A stretch of DNA of 41,940 bases from an uncultured bacterium (GTDB taxonomy: Bacteria > Cyanobacteriota > Vampirovibrionia > Gastranaerophilales > Gastranaerophilaceae), in the NCBI GenBank assembly GCA_949284155.1, contig CASDVD010000028.1, positions 1 through 41,940 on the forward strand. Reading direction: 5' to 3'. The notes under the pieces are model-generated. The model was given only the letters and a program-made list of their open reading frames with translations. It had not been told where the DNA came from and ran no database searches. A program made the position numbers and the translations under genes. Below are positions 1 to 7,585 of this stretch, one piece after another (the stretch's first letter is position 1; the number at the start of each line of letters is the position of its first letter).

Positions 1-1
1 A

Positions 2-448
2 GAAGCGCTGATACAAGTAGTAATAAACGAACAAACAGCAGCCGCAGCAATCCAAGCAATCCGCTCGCTATGGAATCTTGGAGGAGGGCTGCTAGGATTC
101 GGAAAAAACGTAGCACAATCCGGAGCCGGATTCTTAAGCGGAATCTTCAAACACCATTCCGGCGGAATAATCCCCTCCGGCGCAAACTACAGTCTGCCCG
201 GTTCAGAGGAGCAGCTTGCACTGTTGAAAGGCGGCGAGCGGGTTTTGAGTCCCGGCGAGAATGTTCAATATGAAAGCGCTGCTAATGCTCAATCTCCTAT
301 TGTGTTTAACAACTTCAATGTAAAAGCATGGGATTCAAAGGATGTTAAAAGTTATCTGCTGGAAAACAGGGATTTGATTAACTCAATAACCGCAAGAGGC
401 ATAAAAGACAATAATCAACAGCTGCGTCACATGATAAGAAACGCTTAG
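2..448 (+). CDS. Phage tail tape measure protein, C-terminal fragment (5' truncated)
   Basis: The frame is open from the left edge of the window and ends at TAG 446-448, so only the last 148 residues are present. The fragment begins with Ala/Gln-rich helix and a glycine-rich stretch (LGGGLLGFGKN). It then has HSGGIIPSG and LLKGGERVLSPGE, which are typical of the extreme C-terminus of tape measure proteins of siphovirus-like tails. These proteins set tail length and are extended in the tail tube before injection. The neighbours downstream are tail-tip genes, which fits. Codon use changes inside the fragment: the first 180 bases favour C- and A-ending codons, and the rest resembles the following genes. 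The full size cannot be judged. Confidence 0.75.
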   Translation, partial: EALIQVVINEQTAAAAIQAIRSLWNLGGGLLGFGKNVAQSGAGFLSGIFKHHSGGIIPSGANYSLPGSEEQLALLKGGERVLSPGENVQYESAANAQSPIVFNNFNVKAWDSKDVKSYLLENRDLINSITARGIKDNNQQLRHMIRNA

Positions 449-513
449 TATAATAATATGCAGCAGATGTTGTAAAATCTTTCTGCACTGTTTTTTGTTT
501 TTTTACTAAGTAA

Positions 514-611
514 ATCGCCCCGATGAACTAATAGATATTTAGGATTCTCCAGGTACCAAAAATATATTAAATGGTATCTGTTGAATAATAATCTATAATC
601 TATGGGGCGGT
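514..611. repeat. Imperfect inverted repeat of about 100 bp between phage tail genes
   Basis: CGCCCC (516-521) and GGGGCG (604-609) form perfect outer arms, and one further A-T pair outside a G-T pair extends them. An inner pair, AGGTACC and GGTATCT, sits near the centre, and the stretches between are loosely complementary. It lies in the 232-base gap between the tape measure fragment and the next tail gene, where I see no coding frame. It could be a structured RNA element, a degenerate small inserted element, or chance in AT-rich DNA. Confidence 0.35.
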
Positions 612-680
612 GTTGTGTATGGTGTTTTGTTTATATTTAACATCTTGCAGATGGTATTTGCTCAAAATAGGAGATTAAGG

Positions 681-1070
681 ATGTGTGATATTGAAGAACG
701 GATGGAACTGCTCTTGCAGCAGGCCGGCAGAAAATTTGTGCCGCTTAACGAGGACGGCACATATCAGGGATGTTTCTATCCTTTACAGTTCGTTTATCCA
801 GACAAGCCCAGATTTAAAGTTGATACTGACAACGTAGAGGAAAACTATATTTTCGGGATTCAAAAACTGGCTGAAAACGGAAGGGAAATCACTAAAGATG
901 AACTGCGTACAGGTGACGTCGCCGCAATGAAGGTGAACGGTCATTTGCATATCGGTTTATATTGGAAAAACGGAAAAATAGTTCATGTTTTCGAAAAATC
1001 GGCATTGCAAATTAACCGTATGCGGTTTTTTGAACGGTTTGAAACCAGATATTACAGAATGGAGGAATAA
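681..1070 (+). CDS. Putative NlpC/P60-like phage tail assembly protein
   Basis: This encodes 129 residues from ATG 681. That start is preferred over a GTG at 615 because AGGAG and AAGG lie just upstream (670-680) and the extra N-terminus looks like untranslated leader. It has a Cys in GCFYPLQFVY (early), and later HLHIGLYWKNGKIVHV. The latter resembles the catalytic His strand of NlpC/P60 peptidases (pattern H-x-G-x-Y-x-x-G-x-x-x-H). Tail-tip cassettes of many prophages and gene transfer agents carry such a peptidase between tape measure and the J-like protein, which is the position seen here. The Cys motif is not the usual D-C-S/D form, so activity is uncertain. The stop is three bases before the next start, which suggests translational coupling. 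Confidence 0.55.
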   Translation: MCDIEERMELLLQQAGRKFVPLNEDGTYQGCFYPLQFVYPDKPRFKVDTDNVEENYIFGIQKLAENGREITKDELRTGDVAAMKVNGHLHIGLYWKNGKIVHVFEKSALQINRMRFFERFETRYYRMEE

Positions 1071-1073
1071 TAT

Positions 1074-3491
1074 ATGGGTGTATTTTTAGGTATCGGAACA
1101 GCGGTGCTGGCAGGAATCGGTGTCAATGTCGGTACGGTCGCTGCTGCAACAGGTGCATTATTTACCGTCACTGCCACGACGGCGACTGCTGTCGGCATTG
1201 CTTCAACGTTGGTGACTTTTGGCGGGATTGCTCTGTCATTAACGAGTTGTTTTATGAGGCAGGATTTTAGCGCTCAGTCGCCGACATATTCCGGTATGAA
1301 GCAGACACAGACAAATCAGGATTTGCCTATTCCGCTTCTGTACGGAACCTGCAAACTCGCAGGAAACCGCATCTGGCAGGATGATAATACGGACAGTACG
1401 ATAAAAAGGATTGTGGCTTTTGCTGAGGGCGAGGTGACTGAGTTTTCTGATATCAGGCTCAATGATATCCCAATCGGTCAGATTTCCGGTGCGAAAGTCT
1501 CCTGTTATTACGGTACGTCAAATCAGGTCGTTGACCCCATTGTCGGAGGTTCGACGCAGGAACAGCGTGCAGAAAAAGTGGGGTCGCTGCGTAATATTGC
1601 TTATCTTGCCGTTACTACACCGAGAACCCCTAAAATTGATATGAATTACAACCTTACTGCCATAGTTAAAGGAAGGAAAATTCGGATTTACAATTCCAGA
1701 AACAGCTATTACGTTCAATACAGCGAAAATCCTGCGTGGGTAATGCTGGATTTTTTAACCTCTTATAACGGGCTGGGGCTTGCTGTTAATAATTATGGCA
1801 ATATTAGCGACGAACTGATTGATGATTTGTTCGATATAGACAGTTTTATCGAAGCCGCACAGTTCTGCGACGAGCCGGTTAATCTGAAGCCGAGGTTTAC
1901 TTTTAACATGGTTTTTGATTCACAAACTTCTGCCAGAGATTTGATTGATGAAATTTATCGAAGCTGTCGGGGCGGGTTGTTCGTTAAAAACGGGAAGCTC
2001 CAATTTAAAATCGACAAGGCTGAACCGGTGAGCAAGGTTTTTTCTTCCGAGGATATAATAAAAGGTTCTGAGACTTTTGAGACTATACCGTCTGAGGAGC
2101 ATTATGATATATTGAAGTGCGAGTATATTTCTCCGGAACATGAATGGCAGAAGGTGGAAGCTTTTGCGGAAATTCCTGAATACAGAACCGGGGTTCCGAT
2201 TGAACACAGTGTGAAAATATATTCCTGCACCAATTTCGAACAAGCCAGCAGATTGGCCTGGTATTATGTTAATTCAAAAATTTTGCAGCCTTATTTCGGT
2301 TCTTTTAAGACTGACTACAGGGCTTATGATTTAGAAGTCGGTGATGTAATTTCTTTCGACAGTTTATTAATGGGATTGGAAAATTACAAAGTCAAGGTGA
2401 CAAGTGTTACTGATGACGGAACCGGGGTTTACACTGTGAGTTGGAGAACTTATGATGAGCGTTTGTATTCTGATACGCTCGGAAGTTATGAGCCGACTGT
2501 TATTATCAGCAATATTGACGACAAGATGAAGTATCCTGATAATGTTAACAGTTTTAATGTTGTGCAAATCAACAATACATTTAGCTTTGTCTGGGAGCCG
2601 ACGCTGGATGCCGACGATGTCTATGAGATTAGAATGGGAGATTCCTGGGAGAACGGGGCGATTGTCGCAAAGAAAATTTCCGGTACAAAATATTCCGCAG
2701 AAATCTCCTCAAGCGGTATATTCAAATTCTGGATAAAAGCTTTTAACGGGTATAATTATTCGGAAAGTGCGGCTTTGGATGTTATAAGTATTGATTCTGT
2801 TCCTAATGTGAATGAGATTTGCCGTTTTGATTTGCTGCAGGATGTCAATCCCGAGGGTTTGGATTCCAATCTTAAATTTTATAACAATAAAATTAAACTC
2901 AAAGAAGTGGAAACATTATGGCAGACTATTGATGATAACTGGAGCAGTTATGCCGGATATTATCAGACAGACGGTATATGGGGAGGCAAAACCTTAGCCA
3001 AATCCGGTGTTTATGAGTCGCAGGTGTTTGATATCGGAGGGGTGCTCTCATGTATTCTTAATTTTAGTCTGAAAGTAGTCAGTTTTGATAAGGAAAATGA
3101 TTATTATCTGGAGTGGGCGTTTTCCGAGGATAATGAGGTTTGGTCTGAATGGCAGTTTGCGAATACCGGTACATATACTTTCCGTTATTGCAAATTCAGG
3201 ATTACTTTAAATTCTTACAATAACAAGCAGATTGTTTTATCGGAATTTGTCGTAAGAGTCGATGTTCCTGATAAAGAAGTCATTTTAGAACTGGAAATTA
3301 CTGATACAGAGGGATTAAGGATTGAGTACAGTTTTATTGAACCGCCTTCAATAGTTGCCACTGTTAATGATAACAATGATGCTTATGTTGTAGTTGCCGA
3401 AAAAACTAATGAATATGCAATATTAAAAGCTTACACAAATGCCGGTGATTTAACCACTTGCAAGTTGAGTTTGAGAGCTAAGGGTTTTTAG
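1074..3491 (+). CDS. Phage tail tip / host-specificity (J-like) protein
   Basis: A protein of 805 residues. It opens with a hydrophobic Gly/Ala/Thr-rich segment (about residues 1-60) and continues with YSGMKQTQTNQDLPIPLLYGTC. A pattern of this kind, followed by early beta-rich domains and a baseplate-hub-like middle, is common in lambda J-like tip attachment proteins. A fibronectin-type-III-like region can be guessed from about residue 480 (PDNVNSFNVVQ, then SFVWEPT and YEIRMGDSWENG). The C-terminal 200 residues look beta-rich and probably contact the host surface. Its position behind the NlpC-like gene supports the call. It is shorter than lambda J (over 1100 residues). Receptor specificity cannot be read from the sequence. 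Confidence 0.75.
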   Translation: MGVFLGIGTAVLAGIGVNVGTVAAATGALFTVTATTATAVGIASTLVTFGGIALSLTSCFMRQDFSAQSPTYSGMKQTQTNQDLPIPLLYGTCKLAGNRIWQDDNTDSTIKRIVAFAEGEVTEFSDIRLNDIPIGQISGAKVSCYYGTSNQVVDPIVGGSTQEQRAEKVGSLRNIAYLAVTTPRTPKIDMNYNLTAIVKGRKIRIYNSRNSYYVQYSENPAWVMLDFLTSYNGLGLAVNNYGNISDELIDDLFDIDSFIEAAQFCDEPVNLKPRFTFNMVFDSQTSARDLIDEIYRSCRGGLFVKNGKLQFKIDKAEPVSKVFSSEDIIKGSETFETIPSEEHYDILKCEYISPEHEWQKVEAFAEIPEYRTGVPIEHSVKIYSCTNFEQASRLAWYYVNSKILQPYFGSFKTDYRAYDLEVGDVISFDSLLMGLENYKVKVTSVTDDGTGVYTVSWRTYDERLYSDTLGSYEPTVIISNIDDKMKYPDNVNSFNVVQINNTFSFVWEPTLDADDVYEIRMGDSWENGAIVAKKISGTKYSAEISSSGIFKFWIKAFNGYNYSESAALDVISIDSVPNVNEICRFDLLQDVNPEGLDSNLKFYNNKIKLKEVETLWQTIDDNWSSYAGYYQTDGIWGGKTLAKSGVYESQVFDIGGVLSCILNFSLKVVSFDKENDYYLEWAFSEDNEVWSEWQFANTGTYTFRYCKFRITLNSYNNKQIVLSEFVVRVDVPDKEVILELEITDTEGLRIEYSFIEPPSIVATVNDNNDAYVVVAEKTNEYAILKAYTNAGDLTTCKLSLRAKGF

Positions 3492-3508
3492 TTATTAGAA
3501 AGGGTGTT

Positions 3509-4039
3509 ATGAAAAAGAATAAAGTTGCCGGAGTGAAATTCAATGTTACTCCAAAAGTTGCTGTACGTGTTATAGACAAAAACGACTCTGAACAGGTTGT
3601 GCAAGAAAAGAAAAAGTATCCGTTTGAGTTGAAAAATGATGTTATTGTGACTGTTTTTACGGATAAATTTAATTTCTCTTTTAAAATAAAATCCGGTTAT
3701 ATCTGGAACGGTGCTGACATCCCAAAACCTTTATGGTGGATTGGGTCAAGCAAGGATAATGACTATTTGGTCGCTTCGATGGTTCATGATTTTTTGCTTG
3801 AGTTTAAGGAGTTTATCTATAATGACGTTCTTAAAGGATGTATTGAGGTTAAGGAGTACAGGCGGTTAACCAGTTTGATTTTTCGTGAAATTTTAAAAGA
3901 TTCCGATATAAATTGTGTTAAAGCGAATATTATGGCTTTTTGCGTTGATGTTTTCCAAATGACGATTAACCGCAGGGCCTGGCATATTGAAAAAACTGAC
4001 GAAAAATTATGTATTAGCTCGGAGGCGGAAGGTAAATAG
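3509..4039 (+). CDS. DUF1353 family phage protein
   Basis: A protein of 176 residues with the DUF1353 core around residues 62-100: GYIWNGADIPKPLWWIG followed by a short spacer and ASMVHDFLLE. The WNGADIP and HD pieces are the recognisable family signature. DUF1353 genes are common next to tail and lysis genes of prophages, but their biochemical role is not established. A ribosome binding site (AGAAAGGG) precedes ATG 3509. The stop codon abuts the next start, so this gene belongs to the tail/lysis operon. Confidence 0.75.
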   Translation: MKKNKVAGVKFNVTPKVAVRVIDKNDSEQVVQEKKKYPFELKNDVIVTVFTDKFNFSFKIKSGYIWNGADIPKPLWWIGSSKDNDYLVASMVHDFLLEFKEFIYNDVLKGCIEVKEYRRLTSLIFREILKDSDINCVKANIMAFCVDVFQMTINRRAWHIEKTDEKLCISSEAEGK

Positions 4040-4276
4040 ATGACAATTTCACATGAATTTTTGCTTGTAATCATTATAAATGTGCTTTCTTCCGGGCTCT
4101 TCCTCGGCGGGATGGCTGTGTCTATTAAATTTATCGAAGAACAGATAAAACGTCTGGAAATTAAGCAGGACAAACACAATCACTTGATTGAACGAATGGT
4201 AAAGGTCGAAGAGTCTCTGAAAAGTGTTCACCACAGAATTGATGAATTGAATTGGAAGATAGGAGAAGAAGAATGA
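4040..4276 (+). CDS. Small one-helix coiled-coil phage protein (XhlA/holin-accessory-like)
   Basis: A protein of 78 residues. Residues 7-30 form one hydrophobic helix (FLLVIIINVLSSGLFLGG), followed by a charged heptad-like region to the end (IEEQIKRLEIKQDKHNHLIERM). One membrane span plus a coiled coil just before an endolysin gene is the layout of XhlA-type and related lysis accessory proteins. I cannot assign a family by sequence, so the lysis role is inferred from position and topology. It starts immediately after the preceding stop and overlaps the start of the endolysin gene by four bases. Confidence 0.6.
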   Translation: MTISHEFLLVIIINVLSSGLFLGGMAVSIKFIEEQIKRLEIKQDKHNHLIERMVKVEESLKSVHHRIDELNWKIGEEE

Positions 4277-4698
4277 TGTTAATTACAAAAAATTTTAAGC
4301 TTGAAGAATTTTACTATTCTGAAACCGCCTCTCAGTTAAAAATCGATAACACTCCGGATATTGCGGCTGTTATCAATATTACGAGGCTTTGCGACAATGT
4401 TATGCAAAAAATACGGGAACATTTCAATGCTCCCGTATTTATTTCCTCAGCTTACCGCTGTGAGGCTTTGAATAACGCTCTCGGCGGTGTAAAAAACTCG
4501 CAGCACCTGTGCGGACAAGCCGCTGATTTTACTGTCTCCGGGTATTCAGTTATGCAGGTTTTTCAATGGTGTAAAGAAAATCTTGAGTTTGACCAGTTAA
4601 TTATTGAAAAAAATCTTTGGATTCATATATCTTTTAATTATTTCAAGAACAGGCATGATGTATTGAGTTTCGATGGTGCAAAATATACTGCTGTGTGA
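4273..4698 (+). CDS. Phage endolysin, peptidase M15A-type (D-Ala-D-Ala carboxypeptidase fold)
   Basis: This gives 141 residues from ATG 4273, behind AGGAGAAG at 4261. A second ATG follows at 4276, and the upstream ATG 4252 lies inside the preceding gene without a good ribosome site. The metal-site motifs are visible: FISSAYRCEALNNALGG, then SQHLCGQAADF (His and Asp ligands), and near the C-terminus WIHISF (third His). This matches the M15A/Peptidase_M15_3 group, which cleaves peptide cross-links of peptidoglycan. It is the last phage gene on this strand, and the next gene is convergent with a four-base gap. No export signal is visible, so release would need a holin. Confidence 0.85.
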   Translation: MMLITKNFKLEEFYYSETASQLKIDNTPDIAAVINITRLCDNVMQKIREHFNAPVFISSAYRCEALNNALGGVKNSQHLCGQAADFTVSGYSVMQVFQWCKENLEFDQLIIEKNLWIHISFNYFKNRHDVLSFDGAKYTAV

Positions 4699-4702
4699 GG
4701 TT

Positions 4703-5161
4703 CTACCTGCAAAAGCTTGCATCGCCTATGTCTGAACATCTTGCGCTGTATTGTTTGGGCGGATCGGATTCCATGTTTCTTACTCTTGTATAGTCAAGAG
4801 TATTATATCTGAACGGTATGGCTTTTATTGTCGATGCACCCTGTGTGCTTTGTATCTGGGCTGTTTCCGGATAATTTTTGTAAGTTGTGCGGGTGCTGTC
4901 GTAGTATGATTTATTCATTTTGTAGGGGTTATAGTTATAGTTGTAATTAGCGGAGTTTGTCGAAGTGTATGAGGCGGAGGATGAGCTGCCGTAATTGTAT
5001 CGGGAATGCGTCGCTTTATACCTTGCTGATGTTGCAGCGGCAGAGTTATAGCTATAGGCGCCTGTGCCGTATGAACTGTATCCCGCAGTTCCGTACCTGC
5101 TATATGCAAATACCGGTGTTCCTATTAGTAGTAATGTAATTATAATTATATTAATTTTCAT
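4703..5161 (-). CDS. Secreted Tyr/Ser-rich low-complexity protein
   Basis: A protein of 152 residues. It starts with a clear signal peptide (MKINIIIITLLLIGTPVFA, cleavage likely after FA). The mature part up to about residue 95 is built almost entirely of Tyr, Ser, Gly, Ala, Asn and Thr, with short irregular repeats such as YGTAGYSSYGTGAYSYN. The last 50 residues are more normal and contain two Cys (SARCSDIGDASFCR). No known family was recognised. It may be an adhesive, cell-surface or matrix protein, or a host-altering gene at the prophage edge. The gene starts 24 bases after hemW but with a poor ribosome site, so it may have its own promoter. Confidence 0.65.
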   Translation of the reverse strand: MKINIIIITLLLIGTPVFAYSRYGTAGYSSYGTGAYSYNSAAATSARYKATHSRYNYGSSSSASYTSTNSANYNYNYNPYKMNKSYYDSTRTTYKNYPETAQIQSTQGASTIKAIPFRYNTLDYTRVRNMESDPPKQYSARCSDIGDASFCR

Positions 5162-5185
5162 ATTGATGAAATGGTAGCATACTTT

Positions 5186-6271
5186 TTATAAAAATTCACA
5201 CAGAATTAAATTACTTAACAAAATGCCCTCGTTGCTAAGTCTATATCCTGTTCGGGTTTTTAGCAAATGTCCTGTTTCAAGAAATTTTTTAAGCGGAAGT
5301 TTGTATGTTTGCTCAAAATCTATTGAATATTTTTGGTTTATCAGTTTTATATTTATGCCGTTGCACTTTCTAAAGCCCAGAAATATTTCTTCTTGGAGTT
5401 TTTCTTTTGTTGTGAGTTTATGCGATGTTGATTTTTTTAACGGTTCTTTCAGGTATTCCTTTAGGCTCGCAGAGTTTGCATATCTTATTCCGTCAACATA
5501 GCCGTGTGCTGCAATTCCAAATCCGTAATACTCGCTGTTATTCCAGTAGTTTAGATTATGCCCGGATTCTTTTCCTTTTTTTGAAAAGTTGCTGAATTCG
5601 TAATGTATATAACCGTATTTTTTCATTATGTCTGTTGCACTCAGAAACATATCAGCCTGCAAATCTTCATCCGCAAGATTTGCAGGCTTTTTTTTGGCAA
5701 ACTTTGAACCTGCTTCAATTTTTAATCCGTATAAAGATATATGTTCCGGATTCAATTCTGCGGCTTTAGTTAGGGTGTTTTGAAAATTTTTCAGCGATTG
5801 CAGCGGTAAACCGTATATAAAATCAAGGTTGATATTGTTAAAACCGGCTTCTTTTGCTGCAAGATATTTTGTAACAGCTTCTTCTGAATCATGCAACCGC
5901 CCTGCCGCTTTTAAAATATTATCGTCAAAACTTTGAACCCCAAGGCTTAAGCGGTTAATTCCGGCACTCCTTATTTCTGATAAATATTCCGTATCTATTG
6001 AGTCCGGATTGGCTTCCATCGTGATTTCAGTATTTTTAGAAATTTTAAAACAATCCAGAAGTCTTTTTACTTCTTCTGCGCTAATCAGTGACGGTGTTCC
6101 TCCGCCAATATATAAGGTCTTTAGAATTTCTCCCCTGTAAAAGTGCTTTATTTCTGTCAGTAGTGTGTCAATATATTGAGATATCAATTCTGTTTGTGCA
6201 AAAGAAACAAAAGAACAATAGCCGCATTTTCGTTTACAAAAAGGAATATGAATATATACGCTTTCCGGCAT
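5186..6271 (-). CDS. hemW: HemW-like radical SAM protein (putative heme chaperone)
   Basis: A protein of 361 residues. The radical SAM cluster motif is at the N-terminus (C12, C16, C19 in IPFCKRKCGYCSF), followed by LYIGGGTPSLI and EANPDS. Later comes GVQSFDDNILKAAGR, a hallmark of the HemN/HemW group. Oxygen-independent coproporphyrinogen oxidases (HemN) are near 450 residues with extra N-terminal sequence, so the short length and single C-x3-C-x2-C favour HemW, which binds heme and delivers it to respiratory enzymes. HemW family members are often misannotated as HemN. Its ATG overlaps the proA stop by one base (TAATG), so it is co-translated with proA. A strong antisense-strand hairpin lies within the gene at 5654-5695. 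Confidence 0.85.
   Translation of the reverse strand: MPESVYIHIPFCKRKCGYCSFVSFAQTELISQYIDTLLTEIKHFYRGEILKTLYIGGGTPSLISAEEVKRLLDCFKISKNTEITMEANPDSIDTEYLSEIRSAGINRLSLGVQSFDDNILKAAGRLHDSEEAVTKYLAAKEAGFNNINLDFIYGLPLQSLKNFQNTLTKAAELNPEHISLYGLKIEAGSKFAKKKPANLADEDLQADMFLSATDIMKKYGYIHYEFSNFSKKGKESGHNLNYWNNSEYYGFGIAAHGYVDGIRYANSASLKEYLKEPLKKSTSHKLTTKEKLQEEIFLGFRKCNGINIKLINQKYSIDFEQTYKLPLKKFLETGHLLKTRTGYRLSNEGILLSNLILCEFL
5654..5695 (+). terminator. Terminator-like hairpin on the plus strand, antisense inside hemW
   Basis: A perfect 14-bp stem (5654-5667 with 5675-5688) has a 7-base loop and is followed by an eight-base T run on the plus strand. It is embedded in hemW codons of the minus strand (KKKPANLADEDLQA). 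It would stop transcription running rightward out of the prophage end into the proBA-hemW operon. Confidence 0.6.
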
Positions 6272-7572
6272 TATATCAGTCTTTCATGCTTAAAATGCTT
6301 TTTCCCTTCGCAATAGTCTTCTACGATTTGTCCGCTTCCGTACAATTTATATTTATAAATAGTAAGTCCTTCCAATCCTACAGGCCCTCTGGCATGTGTT
6401 TTATTTGTTGAAATGCCGACTTCTGCTCCCAGTCCGTATCTGAATCCGTCAGCGAACCTTGTTGATGCATTAGCAAATATCCCCGCTGAATCAACAAGAT
6501 TCATAAAAAGTTCTATTTTCCCGGGGTTTAGTGATAAAATACAATCAGTATGGCCGGAGCCATAAATGTTAATATGAGCGATTGCATCAAATATGTCTTT
6601 TACGGATTTAACGGAAACGGTCTTGTCTCCATATTCCGTTGCCCAATCTTCTTTGTCTGCTGCTTCCAGATGTTTAACAACTTTTCTGCAGTGCTCATCT
6701 CCTTTTATTCTTACACCTGCAAGTTCAAGTGCTTTGACCAGTTCCGGCAGAAAATCATTCAATATATTTTCGTTAATTAATATAGTTTCAACAGCATTAC
6801 AAGCACTTGGATATTGTGTTTTTGCATCCACACAGATTTTAATCGCTTTTTCTTTATCAAGCGTTTCATCGGCGTATATGTGACAAATTCCTGATGCATG
6901 TCCCAAAACAGGAATTTTTGTATTTTCTTTTATGTATTTAACCAGTGAATTTCCGCCTCTTGGGATAATTAAATCTATATACTTATCCATAGTTAACATT
7001 TCATTAACGTCATCTCTTGTTAATAGAAGATTTATCGCTCCTTTAGGAAATTCCTCAACAGAATCAAGCGCTTTATTTATTAGTTCCGTTAATATTAAAT
7101 TTGTATTCGTTGATTCTTTGCCGCCTTTTAACAATACTGCATTTGCGGATTTTACCGCTAAAGATGCTATTTGCGGTATTACATCCGGTCTTGCTTCAAA
7201 AATTACGCCTATGACTCCTATAGGGCAGCTTACTCTATATAAGTCAAGTCCGTCATCCAGCTGCATTGCCCATTGCTTTTTATTAACGGGATCGTCCAAT
7301 TTTGCAACATCTTTTATGCCGAGAATCATATCTCGCATTTTATTGTCATCCAGTTTTAAACGGTTATAAACGGATGTGCTGATTTCTCCTGATTCAAGCA
7401 TTTTTTCTGCTATATTAAGGTCTTTTTTATTTGCAGCAAGAATTTTTTCTTTATTGTTTTCAAGTGTTTCAGCTATTTTTATGAGAGCCCGGTCTTTTAT
7501 CTCTCTTTCTAGTGATGCCAATGTGTAGGAGGCAAGTTTCGCATTTTGTGCAATTTTTTTTAAATTAGTCAT
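6271..7572 (-). CDS. proA: Glutamate-5-semialdehyde dehydrogenase (gamma-glutamyl phosphate reductase)
   Basis: A protein of 433 residues. It reduces gamma-glutamyl phosphate with NADPH in the second step of proline synthesis. Aldehyde-dehydrogenase-fold markers are clear: CPIGVIGVIFEARPD, LLKGGKES, IIPRGG, the catalytic Cys258 in YPSACNAVET, and near the end ARGPVGLEGLTIYKY. It is slightly longer than the usual 415-420 residues. A GAGG ribosome site precedes the ATG. The gene lies 13 bases after proB and overlaps hemW by one base, so proB-proA-hemW are one transcript. Confidence 0.96.
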   Translation of the reverse strand: MTNLKKIAQNAKLASYTLASLEREIKDRALIKIAETLENNKEKILAANKKDLNIAEKMLESGEISTSVYNRLKLDDNKMRDMILGIKDVAKLDDPVNKKQWAMQLDDGLDLYRVSCPIGVIGVIFEARPDVIPQIASLAVKSANAVLLKGGKESTNTNLILTELINKALDSVEEFPKGAINLLLTRDDVNEMLTMDKYIDLIIPRGGNSLVKYIKENTKIPVLGHASGICHIYADETLDKEKAIKICVDAKTQYPSACNAVETILINENILNDFLPELVKALELAGVRIKGDEHCRKVVKHLEAADKEDWATEYGDKTVSVKSVKDIFDAIAHINIYGSGHTDCILSLNPGKIELFMNLVDSAGIFANASTRFADGFRYGLGAEVGISTNKTHARGPVGLEGLTIYKYKLYGSGQIVEDYCEGKKHFKHERLI

Positions 7573-7585
7573 AAAACCTCCGTCT

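Noticed and set aside
615-680. Longer N-terminus for the NlpC-like gene starting at GTG 615
   Set aside because: No ribosome site there, while ATG 681 has AGGAG and AAGG at suitable distance. The extra residues look like a leader.
4699-4760. Prophage attachment site next to the endolysin gene
   Set aside because: No tRNA end and no direct repeat that could be matched to the other end, which lies outside the window.
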